A stretch of 64,000 nt of DNA. Origin: JADLBR01 sp964651705. GTDB taxonomy: Bacteria > Verrucomicrobiota > Verrucomicrobiia > JADLBR01. Where the stretch lies: NCBI GenBank assembly GCA_964651705.1, contig CAZYWZ010000011.1, positions 1 to 64,000 on the forward strand. The letters run 5' to 3'. This document shows positions 1 through 8,501 of this stretch, piece by piece. A program made the position numbers and the translations under genes. The notes beneath the pieces were generated by a model. It had not been told where the DNA came from, did not search any database, and saw nothing but the letters and a program-made list of their open reading frames with translations. Each line of letters starts with the position of its first letter. Position 1 is the stretch's first letter.

Positions 1-3000
1 GAGCCCCCGCGGCATGATCGCCGCACCCATGACGGAGCCCTTGTCCAAACCGTACCCGGGCATGAACCCCTCGGCAGCGAGCACGGCGAACGTGTTCGTG
101 TCATCTACACCCTCCGCGCCGCGCCGATTGTCGTGGTTCTCTCCCTTGTATCTCGCGATCAACCGATCGCACCGCAGTCGGATCGCCTTCTCCTCCTCGT
201 TCAGAGTCCCGCGCTCCGCCTCCACCCGGGCGAGCCGCGCCTTCAGACGAAGCGCCCAACGGAGCCGTTGCCACAGGCGCCCCACAACCTCAGCGAGAGC
301 CGCCGGCATCGCATCGATGATCCTCCCGAGCGCATCGTCCGTGACCACCTCGGCATCCGCCTCAGGCCAGGTGGCCTGCAGACTCCCGCGAAGTCCTTCC
401 AACAAGGCCGCCCGCCTCGGTTCTAAAACCCCTCCCAGCCGAAGGACATCCTGCGGCGTCGGCCTGATGTTGCCGCCCTCATCGAACAGAAATGATCGGA
501 TCTGCGACGGGAAGCAGCAGGCCAAGGTCTCCGCGACAGCGGCTCTCTCAGCCTCGGCCAACGGTCCGCCCTCCTTGGCCAAACGCTGGAGCGCGCCCAG
601 CAACACCGCGTGCGCGTGCTTGCGCACCATCTCGGGATTTCGGAGGTTGAGGCGAGGGGGGGCGATCGCGCCCCCGAGCAACCGGAGAGGCTCGCTGAAG
701 TAGGCGCGGTCGTGCGATGCCGTCCGGGCGTACGTCAGGCTCACCGCCAAGCGGTGCCGCCGGCCGGCGCGTCCCGCGCGCTGCCAATAATTCGATGGCA
801 GGGGGGGCACATTCCTCATCAGGATCGAGTCGAGGCTGCCGATGTCGACGCCCATCTCGAGCGTCGGCGTGCACACCAGCGTATTGACCCGGGAGTTCTC
901 GGGATCCTTAAACATCCGCTCGAGGGTTTCCCTCTCTTGGACCGGAACCTGCGCCGAGTGCTCGCGGGGCTTCAGCATGCGGAGGTCCGTCCCGATCTGC
1001 CGCGTGACGATCGACAGGTCGTAGTTGTCCGGGTCCTCCTGCTTCGGCACCAGCGTCCCCCGGCACCGGTAACCCATGCAACCCATCCGGGGGGTTGGGC
1101 GCGCGTGGAGCCGGCGGCACGTGTCGCACTCCCAAAGCGCCTGCTGGGGAACGAGCACGAATCGCTCGGCATCCAGCTGACAGCTCCCGTGCGTGTTCGG
1201 AAAGATCGACCCGTTTCTGCCCCCGCGCCTCAGTTCGACCTCCACGAGAAGGTGCATCTCGTCCCTCAACAGCGCCCACAATTCCTCGAGAAAGGCGAAG
1301 ACCCGTTCCGGCGGAATGCCCCATTGCTGGGCAACTTTGCGGGCGACGGTCGTGCCACGCTGCGACCACCACTGCGCGATCCTATTCTCGTCATCGCTGG
1401 GCTCGCGGAAGAGCTTTAGCCCCTTGGGCACCCCGGGAAGCTGGGGCAAGTACCCGCGCACCACCTCTGCCTCGCCGTCGTTCCAAAATTTCGAAAACAG
1501 GCGGGCCCGGCTATCCCAGACGACCATCTTGCGCCGCTCGGTATCCAGCAGATTGGCCACCCCGTTGAGGAGTTCCGCCGGCGCCACACCCGCCTCGGCG
1601 GCCCAGCGCCCGAAGAACGGCGACGCATCCGTCAGGCCCGCATAATCGACGCGCATCCGCCCCCACGGCTCCAGGCCGATGCGTTGCCGGACGCCCGAGG
1701 TCACCTCTCTCAGCACCAAGATCCGAACAAGCACCCTCCTCTCGTCCGCGTGCCGGACCGGCTCGGATTCCGGCCGATAGAGGCGCCAGACCTCGGGCAG
1801 CACCGACTCGCTGAGCGACCGGTCGTTATCCAATCGCTCCTCGAGCCACGCCGCAAGATCGCCCACGGTCACCGCGCCCTGATTGATCCGCTCGAGCATC
1901 AGGCTCCGGATGCGAAACCGTCGCGCGTGATCCCGCATCCACCCCGCCTGAAACGCGGCGTCCTGCCGATTGTCGGCGAAAACCAGCAACCGCTCCCTGT
2001 CGCTGTGGAGCAACATGTTCTGGGCCAACACGTGGACATCCGACACGGTGATGGCCCGCACAGGGCGGGCGGGTTCCCGGTACGTGCCGGGCCTGTCGCC
2101 GCCGCGCGCCCCGCAGGCAAGGCACGACGTGAGGTTGTGCGGGGTTCTGGGTTTCTGGCGGACGACCTGCAATCGCACCAGCGCGGATCCCCTGCCACAG
2201 TTGCCACACATCTCCTCGGGAGATGCGTGCGCCGTGCCACAATGCCGACAGAGATGGACATGGGCGGCCCGATCATGCGGCCCTTCGTCCTCTTCTGACA
2301 CGAGTCGGTCGAACAGGGTGACCTGGACGCCGCCGTCCTTTCGGCGCAGCGGCCGCCAGATCGTATTCGTGCCTACCCGCTCGCCGCCGCCGGGGGCGTC
2401 GCCGTCGAAATCGAATCCCGCAAGGGCGTGGGTGAAATAATGCTGCCCGCACGTGGTGCACGTCTTCACCGGCAGCGGATAATGCGCCACGCCGCCCTCG
2501 TCGATGGCGCGACTGTCCTCGGCCGATAGCCAGAGCCGGGGCGCCCCGTCGGTCCCGGGAAAAGTGACCACGGCCCCGCCGACCCCGCGGATGAATCCGT
2601 GCAACACGGGCCTCACCAGGGGCCGACCGGATTGTCGCGCGGCGGTCCCGAGCGCAAGCCACAGGAGAATCTCTTCCTCGGCCACGTCCCTCCCAAGCTC
2701 GCCCGCCAGTTCCTCGCGCAGCGCGTCAAGCGCGCGAGGCTGACGCAACCCGGCAACGATCCGATACAATAGATCGTTCCCGGCGAGCGCGGCATGGAGC
2801 GCCGATTCCCATCCATCCTGCGGCAGTTGGATCTGGGTGACCTCCGCGATGGTCGCCACCGGGGCCCCGGCATCCTCATCCGCCAGCGCCTGTAGTATCC
2901 GGTTCAGAGCGGTGGCCGGTTCGCACGTGAGGGACCCCGGCAGGTTGCGCGCGGTCGCCCAATCCTCGTCGACGTACTGTTCGGTTACCACGTCGACATT

Positions 3001-4005
3001 GCCTTCGGGCACGCCAAAAAAGCGGCTGGCGAACTCCCGCCCCGACGCCTCGCCCCCGTCGCCCGTCACGATCGTCGCCGAAGAACCCACGCAGGTGACT
3101 TCTTCCGGCGCGCGCCCGCAGAATGACCTCAGCCTCCGGATCAGGCATGCCGTCTCGGACCCCTGCGCGCCCTTGAAGGTGTGGGCCTCGTCAAAAACGA
3201 TGAACTGGAGCCTCGCGCCGTCGAACAGCTCGACATCCCGCTGCCGCGTCAGCAGTAGTTCAAGCTGCTTGATATTCGTGAGCAGGATGCGCGGCTGACC
3301 GCCATGCGCCCTCATCTCCTCCCGGGCACACCGTTCCTCCGGCGGATGGATGGCGTAATTGCCTTGGTTGCGGCTGCGCTCGCGGTCCCTGTCCCGCTGC
3401 CGGAGCGCGGCCTCATAAGCGGCCCGAGAGTCTCCGGCCCCGAGACGTTTGCCGGTGACGTCCGCGCTGCGCTCCGGCGTCTTTCCGATGTACATCCCGA
3501 ACGTCACGCCCGTCCCAACCAGCAAGGCCCGGAGGCGTTCCAGCTGATCCTCGGCCAGCGCGTTCATCGGGTAGACAACCACCGCGACGATCCCGGCGGG
3601 CGCTCCCTCGTCGCGCATCCGGAGGCAGCGGCTGATGATCGGATAGAGGAAACACTCGGTCTTGCCCGAACCCGTCCCCGTGCTGATGAGCGTCGTCCGC
3701 CCTTGCGCAATCGACCGGATGGCGACCTCCTGATGCCCGTAGAGGTCCGGATGCGGGGCGATGTTGGGGATGAGCGGGTGCAGGACCCCTTCCTCGGCCA
3801 ACCGTGCCACGGGCGGGCCCTGCCGGAAGGGGCGATTCAGACTCACGTAGGGACCCTTGAGCAGCGGCGAGCGGCGGCTGTGGTCCAGATTGAGGAGATT
3901 GCGCAATTGCGCGTGTAGGCCGGCGTCCGCAAACGGATACGTCGTGATCTGATACCGCAGGAAATCCCTGACGACGCGCTCGGTGAAGACGATGGGGTTG
4001 AGCAT
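1..4005 (-). CDS. SF2 DEAH-box helicase with internal zinc clusters, DUF1998-associated type (3' end outside window)
   Basis: The frame is open from an ATG at 4005 to the left edge, giving at least 1335 residues without a stop. Visible helicase motifs are Walker A STGTGSGKTE (about residue 108), motif Ia-like PRILLTNIKQLELLL, DEAH (about 274), SSAT (motif III) and QRAGRAGRR (motif VI, about 1075), preceded by LEMGVDIGSLD. Two Cys clusters split the core: CRHCG with CGNC and CLAC (about 583-630), and CDTC with CMGYRC (about 960-985). This organisation is that of large DEAD/DEAH helicases of phage-defence loci that carry or accompany DUF1998; the C-terminus is not visible. It is the last gene seen of a minus-strand cluster. 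DrmA of DISARM is an alternative, but the N-terminus does not look like the DrmA I know. Role in defence is inferred from context. Confidence 0.8.
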   Translation of the reverse strand, partial: MLNPIVFTERVVRDFLRYQITTYPFADAGLHAQLRNLLNLDHSRRSPLLKGPYVSLNRPFRQGPPVARLAEEGVLHPLIPNIAPHPDLYGHQEVAIRSIAQGRTTLISTGTGSGKTECFLYPIISRCLRMRDEGAPAGIVAVVVYPMNALAEDQLERLRALLVGTGVTFGMYIGKTPERSADVTGKRLGAGDSRAAYEAALRQRDRDRERSRNQGNYAIHPPEERCAREEMRAHGGQPRILLTNIKQLELLLTRQRDVELFDGARLQFIVFDEAHTFKGAQGSETACLIRRLRSFCGRAPEEVTCVGSSATIVTGDGGEASGREFASRFFGVPEGNVDVVTEQYVDEDWATARNLPGSLTCEPATALNRILQALADEDAGAPVATIAEVTQIQLPQDGWESALHAALAGNDLLYRIVAGLRQPRALDALREELAGELGRDVAEEEILLWLALGTAARQSGRPLVRPVLHGFIRGVGGAVVTFPGTDGAPRLWLSAEDSRAIDEGGVAHYPLPVKTCTTCGQHYFTHALAGFDFDGDAPGGGERVGTNTIWRPLRRKDGGVQVTLFDRLVSEEDEGPHDRAAHVHLCRHCGTAHASPEEMCGNCGRGSALVRLQVVRQKPRTPHNLTSCLACGARGGDRPGTYREPARPVRAITVSDVHVLAQNMLLHSDRERLLVFADNRQDAAFQAGWMRDHARRFRIRSLMLERINQGAVTVGDLAAWLEERLDNDRSLSESVLPEVWRLYRPESEPVRHADERRVLVRILVLREVTSGVRQRIGLEPWGRMRVDYAGLTDASPFFGRWAAEAGVAPAELLNGVANLLDTERRKMVVWDSRARLFSKFWNDGEAEVVRGYLPQLPGVPKGLKLFREPSDDENRIAQWWSQRGTTVARKVAQQWGIPPERVFAFLEELWALLRDEMHLLVEVELRRGGRNGSIFPNTHGSCQLDAERFVLVPQQALWECDTCRRLHARPTPRMGCMGYRCRGTLVPKQEDPDNYDLSIVTRQIGTDLRMLKPREHSAQVPVQERETLERMFKDPENSRVNTLVCTPTLEMGVDIGSLDSILMRNVPPLPSNYWQRAGRAGRRHRLAVSLTYARTASHDRAYFSEPLRLLGGAIAPPRLNLRNPEMVRKHAHAVLLGALQRLAKEGGPLAEAERAAVAETLACCFPSQIRSFLFDEGGNIRPTPQDVLRLGGVLEPRRAALLEGLRGSLQATWPEADAEVVTDDALGRIIDAMPAALAEVVGRLWQRLRWALRLKARLARVEAERGTLNEEEKAIRLRCDRLIARYKGENHDNRRGAEGVDDTNTFAVLAAEGFMPGYGLDKGSVMGAAIMPRGL

Positions 4006-4229
4006 AGGCTAGCCTAGTTCAGGGCTTCTCTCGATGGATCCACCACTCCGATGGGATGCGCATCTCTACCAGACTATTCCAGAGAAATCAGCCCAATAGT
4101 CCCGCTCGAACGCCTCGCACCGCGAAAGACCCCGGGCCGGAACTCACACGCTGTCGTCCTTCGCCCACAGGAGTCCCTCGTCGAACAGGCCGTTGCCGTG
4201 TTCTCGTGGTCCACAGCGCCTTTGGGGGC

Positions 4230-4889
4230 CTACGGACCGTGATGAACATGCTTGCCCAACTGGTGTCTCAGGATCTCTTCCATCAGCAGGTAAACACGGC
4301 TTCCTGCCTGCTCAGGCCAATAGGCCTTTGGCTTATCGGGGTCAGTTTCAAGTGACCGCGCTCGACGAATCGCGTCCCGCACATGATCGAGAGTGTACCA
4401 TTCGCGAACCAGGTTACGTTTGTTAAATGAACCCATGGTCTCACGGATGCGTCTGCCGACCGCACCACAATCAGCGAAGACCGTGCCTCTTGGGATGTCC
4501 GCCACGTGAAGGAGCAGCCAGACGTCAAAACATGGGTTGCTCGTCGCTACGGAGAAACCGACGTTCGTCGCATCGCGAATGGCCTCGATGAATGTGGTCC
4601 GGTGACTGCCCTCGATCCAGTGGTCGGTATCGAGCAGCACCCAGCACTGATCGTCGGTCTCCATCTCAATACCGTCCCGATACGCGCGCAAACGTCCGAC
4701 CACATCGCGGGGAGCCGACATGCCTGAGCCCGCCGGCGTCTCCAGCACAATCACTTTGACACGCGGGTTCTTCAGGAAATCCAGATACTGCTTGGCAGCA
4801 TACGTGTCCTCGGTCGCGACGAGGAAAAGGCGGTCATCGCGGAATGCCCGTTCCTCGCGGGCCAGTGGACGCGGCTTCCGACGGGCCAT
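4230..4889 (-). CDS. rloB: RloB-like Toprim-fold protein
   Basis: This 219-residue protein matches the RloB family pattern: an N-terminal FLVATEDTYAAKQYLDFLK block with an acidic residue, a central CWVLLDTDHW block with a D-x-D pair, and NPCFDVWLLLH downstream. The Glu and DxD arrangement fits a Toprim-type metal site, so a nuclease role is plausible; this is family inference, not shown here. It begins 6 nt after the stop of the ATPase gene on the same strand, so the two are almost certainly one operon. ATPase plus RloB pairs occur in restriction and defence loci. The 224-bp stretch between this gene and the helicase on its left holds nothing I can support. Confidence 0.7.
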   Translation of the reverse strand: MARRKPRPLAREERAFRDDRLFLVATEDTYAAKQYLDFLKNPRVKVIVLETPAGSGMSAPRDVVGRLRAYRDGIEMETDDQCWVLLDTDHWIEGSHRTTFIEAIRDATNVGFSVATSNPCFDVWLLLHVADIPRGTVFADCGAVGRRIRETMGSFNKRNLVREWYTLDHVRDAIRRARSLETDPDKPKAYWPEQAGSRVYLLMEEILRHQLGKHVHHGP

Positions 4890-4895
4890 GCTACC

Positions 4896-6245
4896 TCACG
4901 AGGTCGCCGCCGGCTCAAGAAGGCGCTCCACGTTCCCCAGAAACGGGATGGCCCCGAAACGGCCCTGCAGGTAGTGCTTTTGAACCTTCAGATCCTGGCG
5001 GACTTGGAAGTCCGAGAGGGAGTACAGTTCCGTCGAGCCGTCGGGTTTCTTCTCGGTGAACCACACCTCGTCCCGCCGAATGACATCGAGATCGAGCAGG
5101 TTCACCTCGTGCGTGGTCAGGATCAACTGGCTGCCGCGGCTCTGGCAGTTCTTTAGAAAGAACTCCACGAACTTCTTGGCGAGCAACGGATGCAGACTGC
5201 GGTCGATCTCATCAATGACATAAACACTCGGGAAGCCGGCGCTCGAGAACAGGGCGGGCAACAGATGGAGAAGGCGCACCGTTCCATCGGACTCCTCGTT
5301 CAATGGCATGATCACGGATTCGTCGCCCGCGCCGGGATGTTCGGCCTCGATCACCTTCTCGACCCACTGGCCATCTTCACCCTTGCCGACAGACAGCCCT
5401 GGCCCCAAAGGCACCAACGAGCCGCCCGACAAGCGCTCGAATACTTTCTCTTCCAGCGGGAGTTGCTCGGGCTTCAGATTCCGAGTCTTCACTCGCAGCC
5501 CCGTGATGCCTGTCGAAACCTCGGCTAGGAATCTGCCCGCGAATTCAGTGAACGGGTTGTCCCTGGTCAAAAAATCCGCCAGTCGGCCAAATGGCGTGTC
5601 GGGAAAGATGGGCTGGACGCGGTTGCCAAACCATTTCAGAACCGCATCCAAAAGCGGGCCCGCCTTGCCCGGATCGAACGCCTGCCGGATGGTTGAAAGA
5701 ACGAGTTGGTTCCTTCGCGTGCCTACCTCGATCAGGTCTGCTGCCTTCGAATGATCGCCTAATTTCGGATCCCGCAATGCGGGGCCAAGCGTAATGTTGA
5801 CGCCGTTTGCGCCCGTTTCTCTTTCGAACAGACTCTGTTCGCTCTCGCCTTTGAGCACATCCAGCCACTCCGATATGATCTCTGTGTCAGTGCATGCGAA
5901 ACCATAGGAATAGCCTCTGCCGTCGGCGACGAATCGCACCTCGAACTCGCTCGGCTGTTCCAAGCCATCCGGTGCCAATCGGAAAGCATCCCGCGGGATT
6001 CGGCTCTCCGGCCCAGTCCCCAACAACACCAACGTCTTCACGAAATCCAATGCCTTCACCCAGTTGGACTTGCCCGAGGCGTTTGCCCCGTACAGGATCG
6101 CCAATGGCAGAAGCTTATGCTCCGTGCCTTCAAGCGAAACACCGTGGTTCGGGTGGTGCGTCCCCAACCGATTGCTGGCGACCATCGACAAGGTCTGCTC
6201 TGATCGGAACGAACGATAGTTCGAGACTGAAAATGAAATCAGCAT
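4896..6245 (-). CDS. AAA (ABC-type) ATPase partner of RloB
   Basis: A 449-residue protein with Walker A GANASGKSN near residue 55, an ABC-like signature ESDGTVRLLHLLPAL, and Walker B VYVIDEIDRSLHP followed by an H-loop region TTHEVNLLDLD. It belongs to the AAA_15/AAA_21 class of OLD-like and RloA-like ATPases, which sense or gate a partner effector. The N-terminal MLISFSVSNYRSFRSEQTLSM is typical of true starts in this family, so ATG 6245 is well supported. Two inverted repeats lie immediately upstream and may be operators. Known pairs of this kind cause abortive infection; whether this one does is inference. Confidence 0.8.
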   Translation of the reverse strand: MLISFSVSNYRSFRSEQTLSMVASNRLGTHHPNHGVSLEGTEHKLLPLAILYGANASGKSNWVKALDFVKTLVLLGTGPESRIPRDAFRLAPDGLEQPSEFEVRFVADGRGYSYGFACTDTEIISEWLDVLKGESEQSLFERETGANGVNITLGPALRDPKLGDHSKAADLIEVGTRRNQLVLSTIRQAFDPGKAGPLLDAVLKWFGNRVQPIFPDTPFGRLADFLTRDNPFTEFAGRFLAEVSTGITGLRVKTRNLKPEQLPLEEKVFERLSGGSLVPLGPGLSVGKGEDGQWVEKVIEAEHPGAGDESVIMPLNEESDGTVRLLHLLPALFSSAGFPSVYVIDEIDRSLHPLLAKKFVEFFLKNCQSRGSQLILTTHEVNLLDLDVIRRDEVWFTEKKPDGSTELYSLSDFQVRQDLKVQKHYLQGRFGAIPFLGNVERLLEPAATS

Positions 6246-6251
6246 GGCATC

Positions 6252-6328
6252 TGTGAAAAAATCACGATTGCTTTCGATCTAAGGGCACTATTTGCGAGAA
6301 GATCGGCATCAAGTGTGAAATTATCACA
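6252..6328 (-). promoter_or_regulatory. Two TGTGA-N5-TCAC inverted repeats upstream of the ATPase-RloB operon
   Basis: TGTGA AAAAA TCACG lies at 6252-6266 and TGTGA AATTA TCACA at 6314-6328, both just upstream of the ATG at 6245. The arms are CRP/FNR-like but the spacer is 5, not 6. Two copies with identical arms suggest binding sites for a dimeric regulator controlling the ATPase-RloB genes. Confidence 0.5.
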
Positions 6329-6398
6329 GAAACCCCGGATTTCAAGCAAAATTGCTCCGCCGCCCTATGGCGCGGCGGACAACGAGATGACCGGGTCA

Positions 6399-7022
6399 CT
6401 ACTCATCACGCGCCACCTCGATGAATAGCGGCCTCATCCATGCCGGCACATAGCGCAGGTCTTTAAGGAGTTGCCTGCGGTCAGCCGCGCTCAGTTTTGC
6501 CCGCAAGCCACGCAAGTCCTCCGGACGAACTTGTCCGCGCCCCAGGTTCCGCAGGGCCTCGGCAAGCCACCCGCTTATCCGCCCCCCCAAAGCGACCATC
6601 TTTGGCGAACGCTTCCGCAATCGCACGCTACCGCGCCCTATGGTGACAGTGCGCGACGTGCCGACCGTTCCATATGAGAGCACCGCCGGGACCTGCGTGC
6701 TCAATCCGAGGCTGTTGGCCGCCATCGCCCCAGACGGCAGCAGCTTCAGGGCGTCGCGTCGGGCCACGGCCTTCACAAGGCCATCTACGCTTGCCCCAAC
6801 CACCCCCGCGATCGGGTGCCGGTGCGGCACTTCATAAAGCCCCCGCTGCACGCGCCGGAACTTCCCCTCCTTCACCAGACGCGTCAGCACCATTCCCACA
6901 GACCGCGGATCCCCGAGATCGGCGAAGTCGCCCGGCGTAAACGCCCAGTCAGGACCCTTCCCGCGGATGCGCCGCATCATGGATGCCCGCAGTTCGCCGT
7001 ATCCGGGTCGCCCCTTGATCAT
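6399..7022 (-). CDS. DUF6088 / AbiEi-like antitoxin-type transcriptional regulator
   Basis: About 207 residues. The N-terminal winged-helix-like segment contains GPDWAFTPGDFADLGDP and VLTRLVKEGKFRRVQRGLYE, and a central GAMAANSLGLSTQVPA stretch is characteristic of DUF6088, a family related to the AbiEi antitoxin of type IV toxin-antitoxin systems. I choose ATG 7022 over ATG 7052 because an inverted repeat that looks like an autoregulatory site and a promoter overlap the interval between them. No AbiEii-type nucleotidyltransferase toxin is adjacent: the next gene downstream is the AAA ATPase. It may be an orphan antitoxin or a local regulator of the defence genes. Confidence 0.65.
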   Translation of the reverse strand: MIKGRPGYGELRASMMRRIRGKGPDWAFTPGDFADLGDPRSVGMVLTRLVKEGKFRRVQRGLYEVPHRHPIAGVVGASVDGLVKAVARRDALKLLPSGAMAANSLGLSTQVPAVLSYGTVGTSRTVTIGRGSVRLRKRSPKMVALGGRISGWLAEALRNLGRGQVRPEDLRGLRAKLSAADRRQLLKDLRYVPAWMRPLFIEVARDE

Positions 7023-7057
7023 GTTGAAAATTAAGCCTGGTTTTTTCAACATGTCAA
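7022..7057 (-). promoter_or_regulatory. Promoter and operator of the DUF6088 gene
   Basis: On the minus strand a perfect -35 TTGACA (7057-7052) is followed after 18 nt by TAATTT (7033-7028). The arms ATGTTGAAAA and TTTTCAACAT form a perfect 10-bp inverted repeat spanning this core, ending at the ATG of 7022. This would give a leaderless or near-leaderless transcript and autorepression. Confidence 0.45.
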
Positions 7058-7210
7058 GAAGTCAAAAAATAACACAAAATTCTTTATTTCAGGATGTTAT
7101 ACCTAAGCTCATGAAGTCACAGCCCATTGGCGCGCCAAACACCTCTACCTCGGCGTCACAACGTCAACCCCCGCGATCAAAAATCCCCTCACGAGACTCG
7201 GCCCTTGCGT

Positions 7211-7314
7211 CCAAGTCCCCAACGGGAGGGGGGGGGGGGGGGGGGGGGCGGGGGGCCCGGGGGGCCCCCCGGGGGTTTTTATCCACCAAAAAAAATGGAA
7301 TTTTNNNNNNNNNN
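7211..7314. other. Assembly gap with flanking low-complexity sequence
   Basis: A run of G with C patches fills roughly 7228-7275, followed by an A-rich stretch and ten N at 7305-7314. This looks like a scaffold join or low-quality read end. Gene order across this point must be treated as unproven. The surrounding 7053-7440 region holds no gene I can support. Confidence 0.9.
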
Positions 7315-7357
7315 GGAGGGCGCCGAGGCTGAAGGTCCGTCAGCCTCGGCGCCCTCC
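7315..7357. repeat. Perfect 18-bp hairpin next to the gap
   Basis: Arms 7315-7332 and 7340-7357 are exact reverse complements around a 7-nt loop AGGTCCG. No T-run follows on either strand, so it is not a classical intrinsic terminator. A stem this strong may be why the assembly broke here. Confidence 0.7.
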
Positions 7358-7452
7358 CGTTGATTTGTCAAGCAAAAAAAATCGTGCATATTGTGTTGAC
7401 GAATGGGCCAAATCCTAAGACGCTTCGCGCCAACGCAGCGAGGAGGAGTGTT

Positions 7453-7686
7453 GTGAAGCAAGACTTCAACAGCGGGGTGCATCTGGATGATGGCGAGAGG
7501 CGCGCGCGCTTCAAGCTGTTTTCCGCCGTCCCCAATCCGCCCTCAGAAATTCGGGACTTCGATGTCCGCGATATCCAGAGGGGCCATCGCGAGCACCTCA
7601 AGTCGAATGCGACCCGAAATCGGCGGATATTGGGCGATGCCGCTTACGAGCGGTTGATCCAAAAACCAGCCAAAGCCAAGTCCTGA
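7453..7686 (+). CDS. Small hypothetical protein
   Basis: A 77-residue ORF starting GTG 7453, chosen because a strong Shine-Dalgarno AGGAGGAG lies at 7441-7448. The protein begins VKQDFNSGVHLDDGER and ends LIQKPAKAKS. It is hydrophilic, with no signal peptide or membrane segment and no domain I recognise. It precedes the 226-residue gene at 7751 on the same strand by 64 nt, so the two may be co-transcribed. Confidence 0.5.
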   Translation: MKQDFNSGVHLDDGERRARFKLFSAVPNPPSEIRDFDVRDIQRGHREHLKSNATRNRRILGDAAYERLIQKPAKAKS

Positions 7687-7750
7687 CACTGGACTAAATA
7701 GCGGCTTGCGGGTACCCTCCCGGCCGAATCAGCTTCGGCGGCAGAAGGAT

Positions 7751-8431
7751 ATGGGTCTATTCACAGACAAAGCGGCGGACCAAGAGATCGAGCATCTTAA
7801 GCCACTCTTGAAGCCAATCACGGGAAAATGGAATGCCGGACCGGGTTCCCTGTGGGATGTGCCGTCCGAGTTCAACGCAGAAAATTACGCAAACTGCTGC
7901 CTATTGGCCGACAAAGTCTGGAGCAGCCTTCCAGGGCTCCCCGGTCCGTTCAAGCGCCTTGGCGCATTCGCGGTATTGGCCCAAGACTTTCCCCCTTTTT
8001 CTCTGGCGGACGGCACTGAAGAACCCGATCCCCAGGCGCTCTGGCGCCCACGGCTTGCCGTCTGGGCCTTGCCCTATTTCGCGCTCGCGATCAGCATCAA
8101 TCAAGAGCCGGCGGGCCGAGTCCGCTTTCATCTGCCAACCCCGCATTTCCAACTCGAGTTCCTCGCCTTGCTGAGAGGAATGGCCTATGGGGCCGCCCTT
8201 GCACCATCCGGTCCTCAGACCTTCGACACGACCCAACTCTTGGAACGGAGCCTGTCCGTCGGCTTGATAATCGAAGGGGCGTGCTACGCCGGAGATCAAG
8301 CGCGCGAAAACGGTCTGATTGGCAACAGCCTTCGCTGTCTAGAGGGTCTCGACCAACTCCACAGAGACGATCTCAACTTCAACAATGACGAGTTTTTGGA
8401 TCGGGCGGCATCTTGGGGAATTGAGGATTAA
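7751..8431 (+). CDS. Hypothetical protein beside the DISARM-like methylase
   Basis: 226 residues, starting at ATG 7751 after an AGAAGGA ribosome-binding site. The sequence is rich in aromatic and Pro residues, for example LWRPRLAVWALPYFALAIS. It has no signal peptide and no motif I can name. It is convergent with the large methylase gene. With the 77-residue gene upstream it forms a two-gene unit sitting inside the defence cluster; function unknown. Confidence 0.6.
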   Translation: MGLFTDKAADQEIEHLKPLLKPITGKWNAGPGSLWDVPSEFNAENYANCCLLADKVWSSLPGLPGPFKRLGAFAVLAQDFPPFSLADGTEEPDPQALWRPRLAVWALPYFALAISINQEPAGRVRFHLPTPHFQLEFLALLRGMAYGAALAPSGPQTFDTTQLLERSLSVGLIIEGACYAGDQARENGLIGNSLRCLEGLDQLHRDDLNFNNDEFLDRAASWGIED

Positions 8432-8501
8432 GCGATCCTGCGACCACTCGCCTTGACGGGCTTCTGCTCAACGCGACCTCCGTCCGCAGAACATACGGCC
8501 A

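Noticed and set aside
1..4005. Naming the leftmost helicase drmA
   Set aside because: The N-terminus and the two Cys clusters do not match DrmA as I know it, and the assembly gap separates it from drmD/drmMI.
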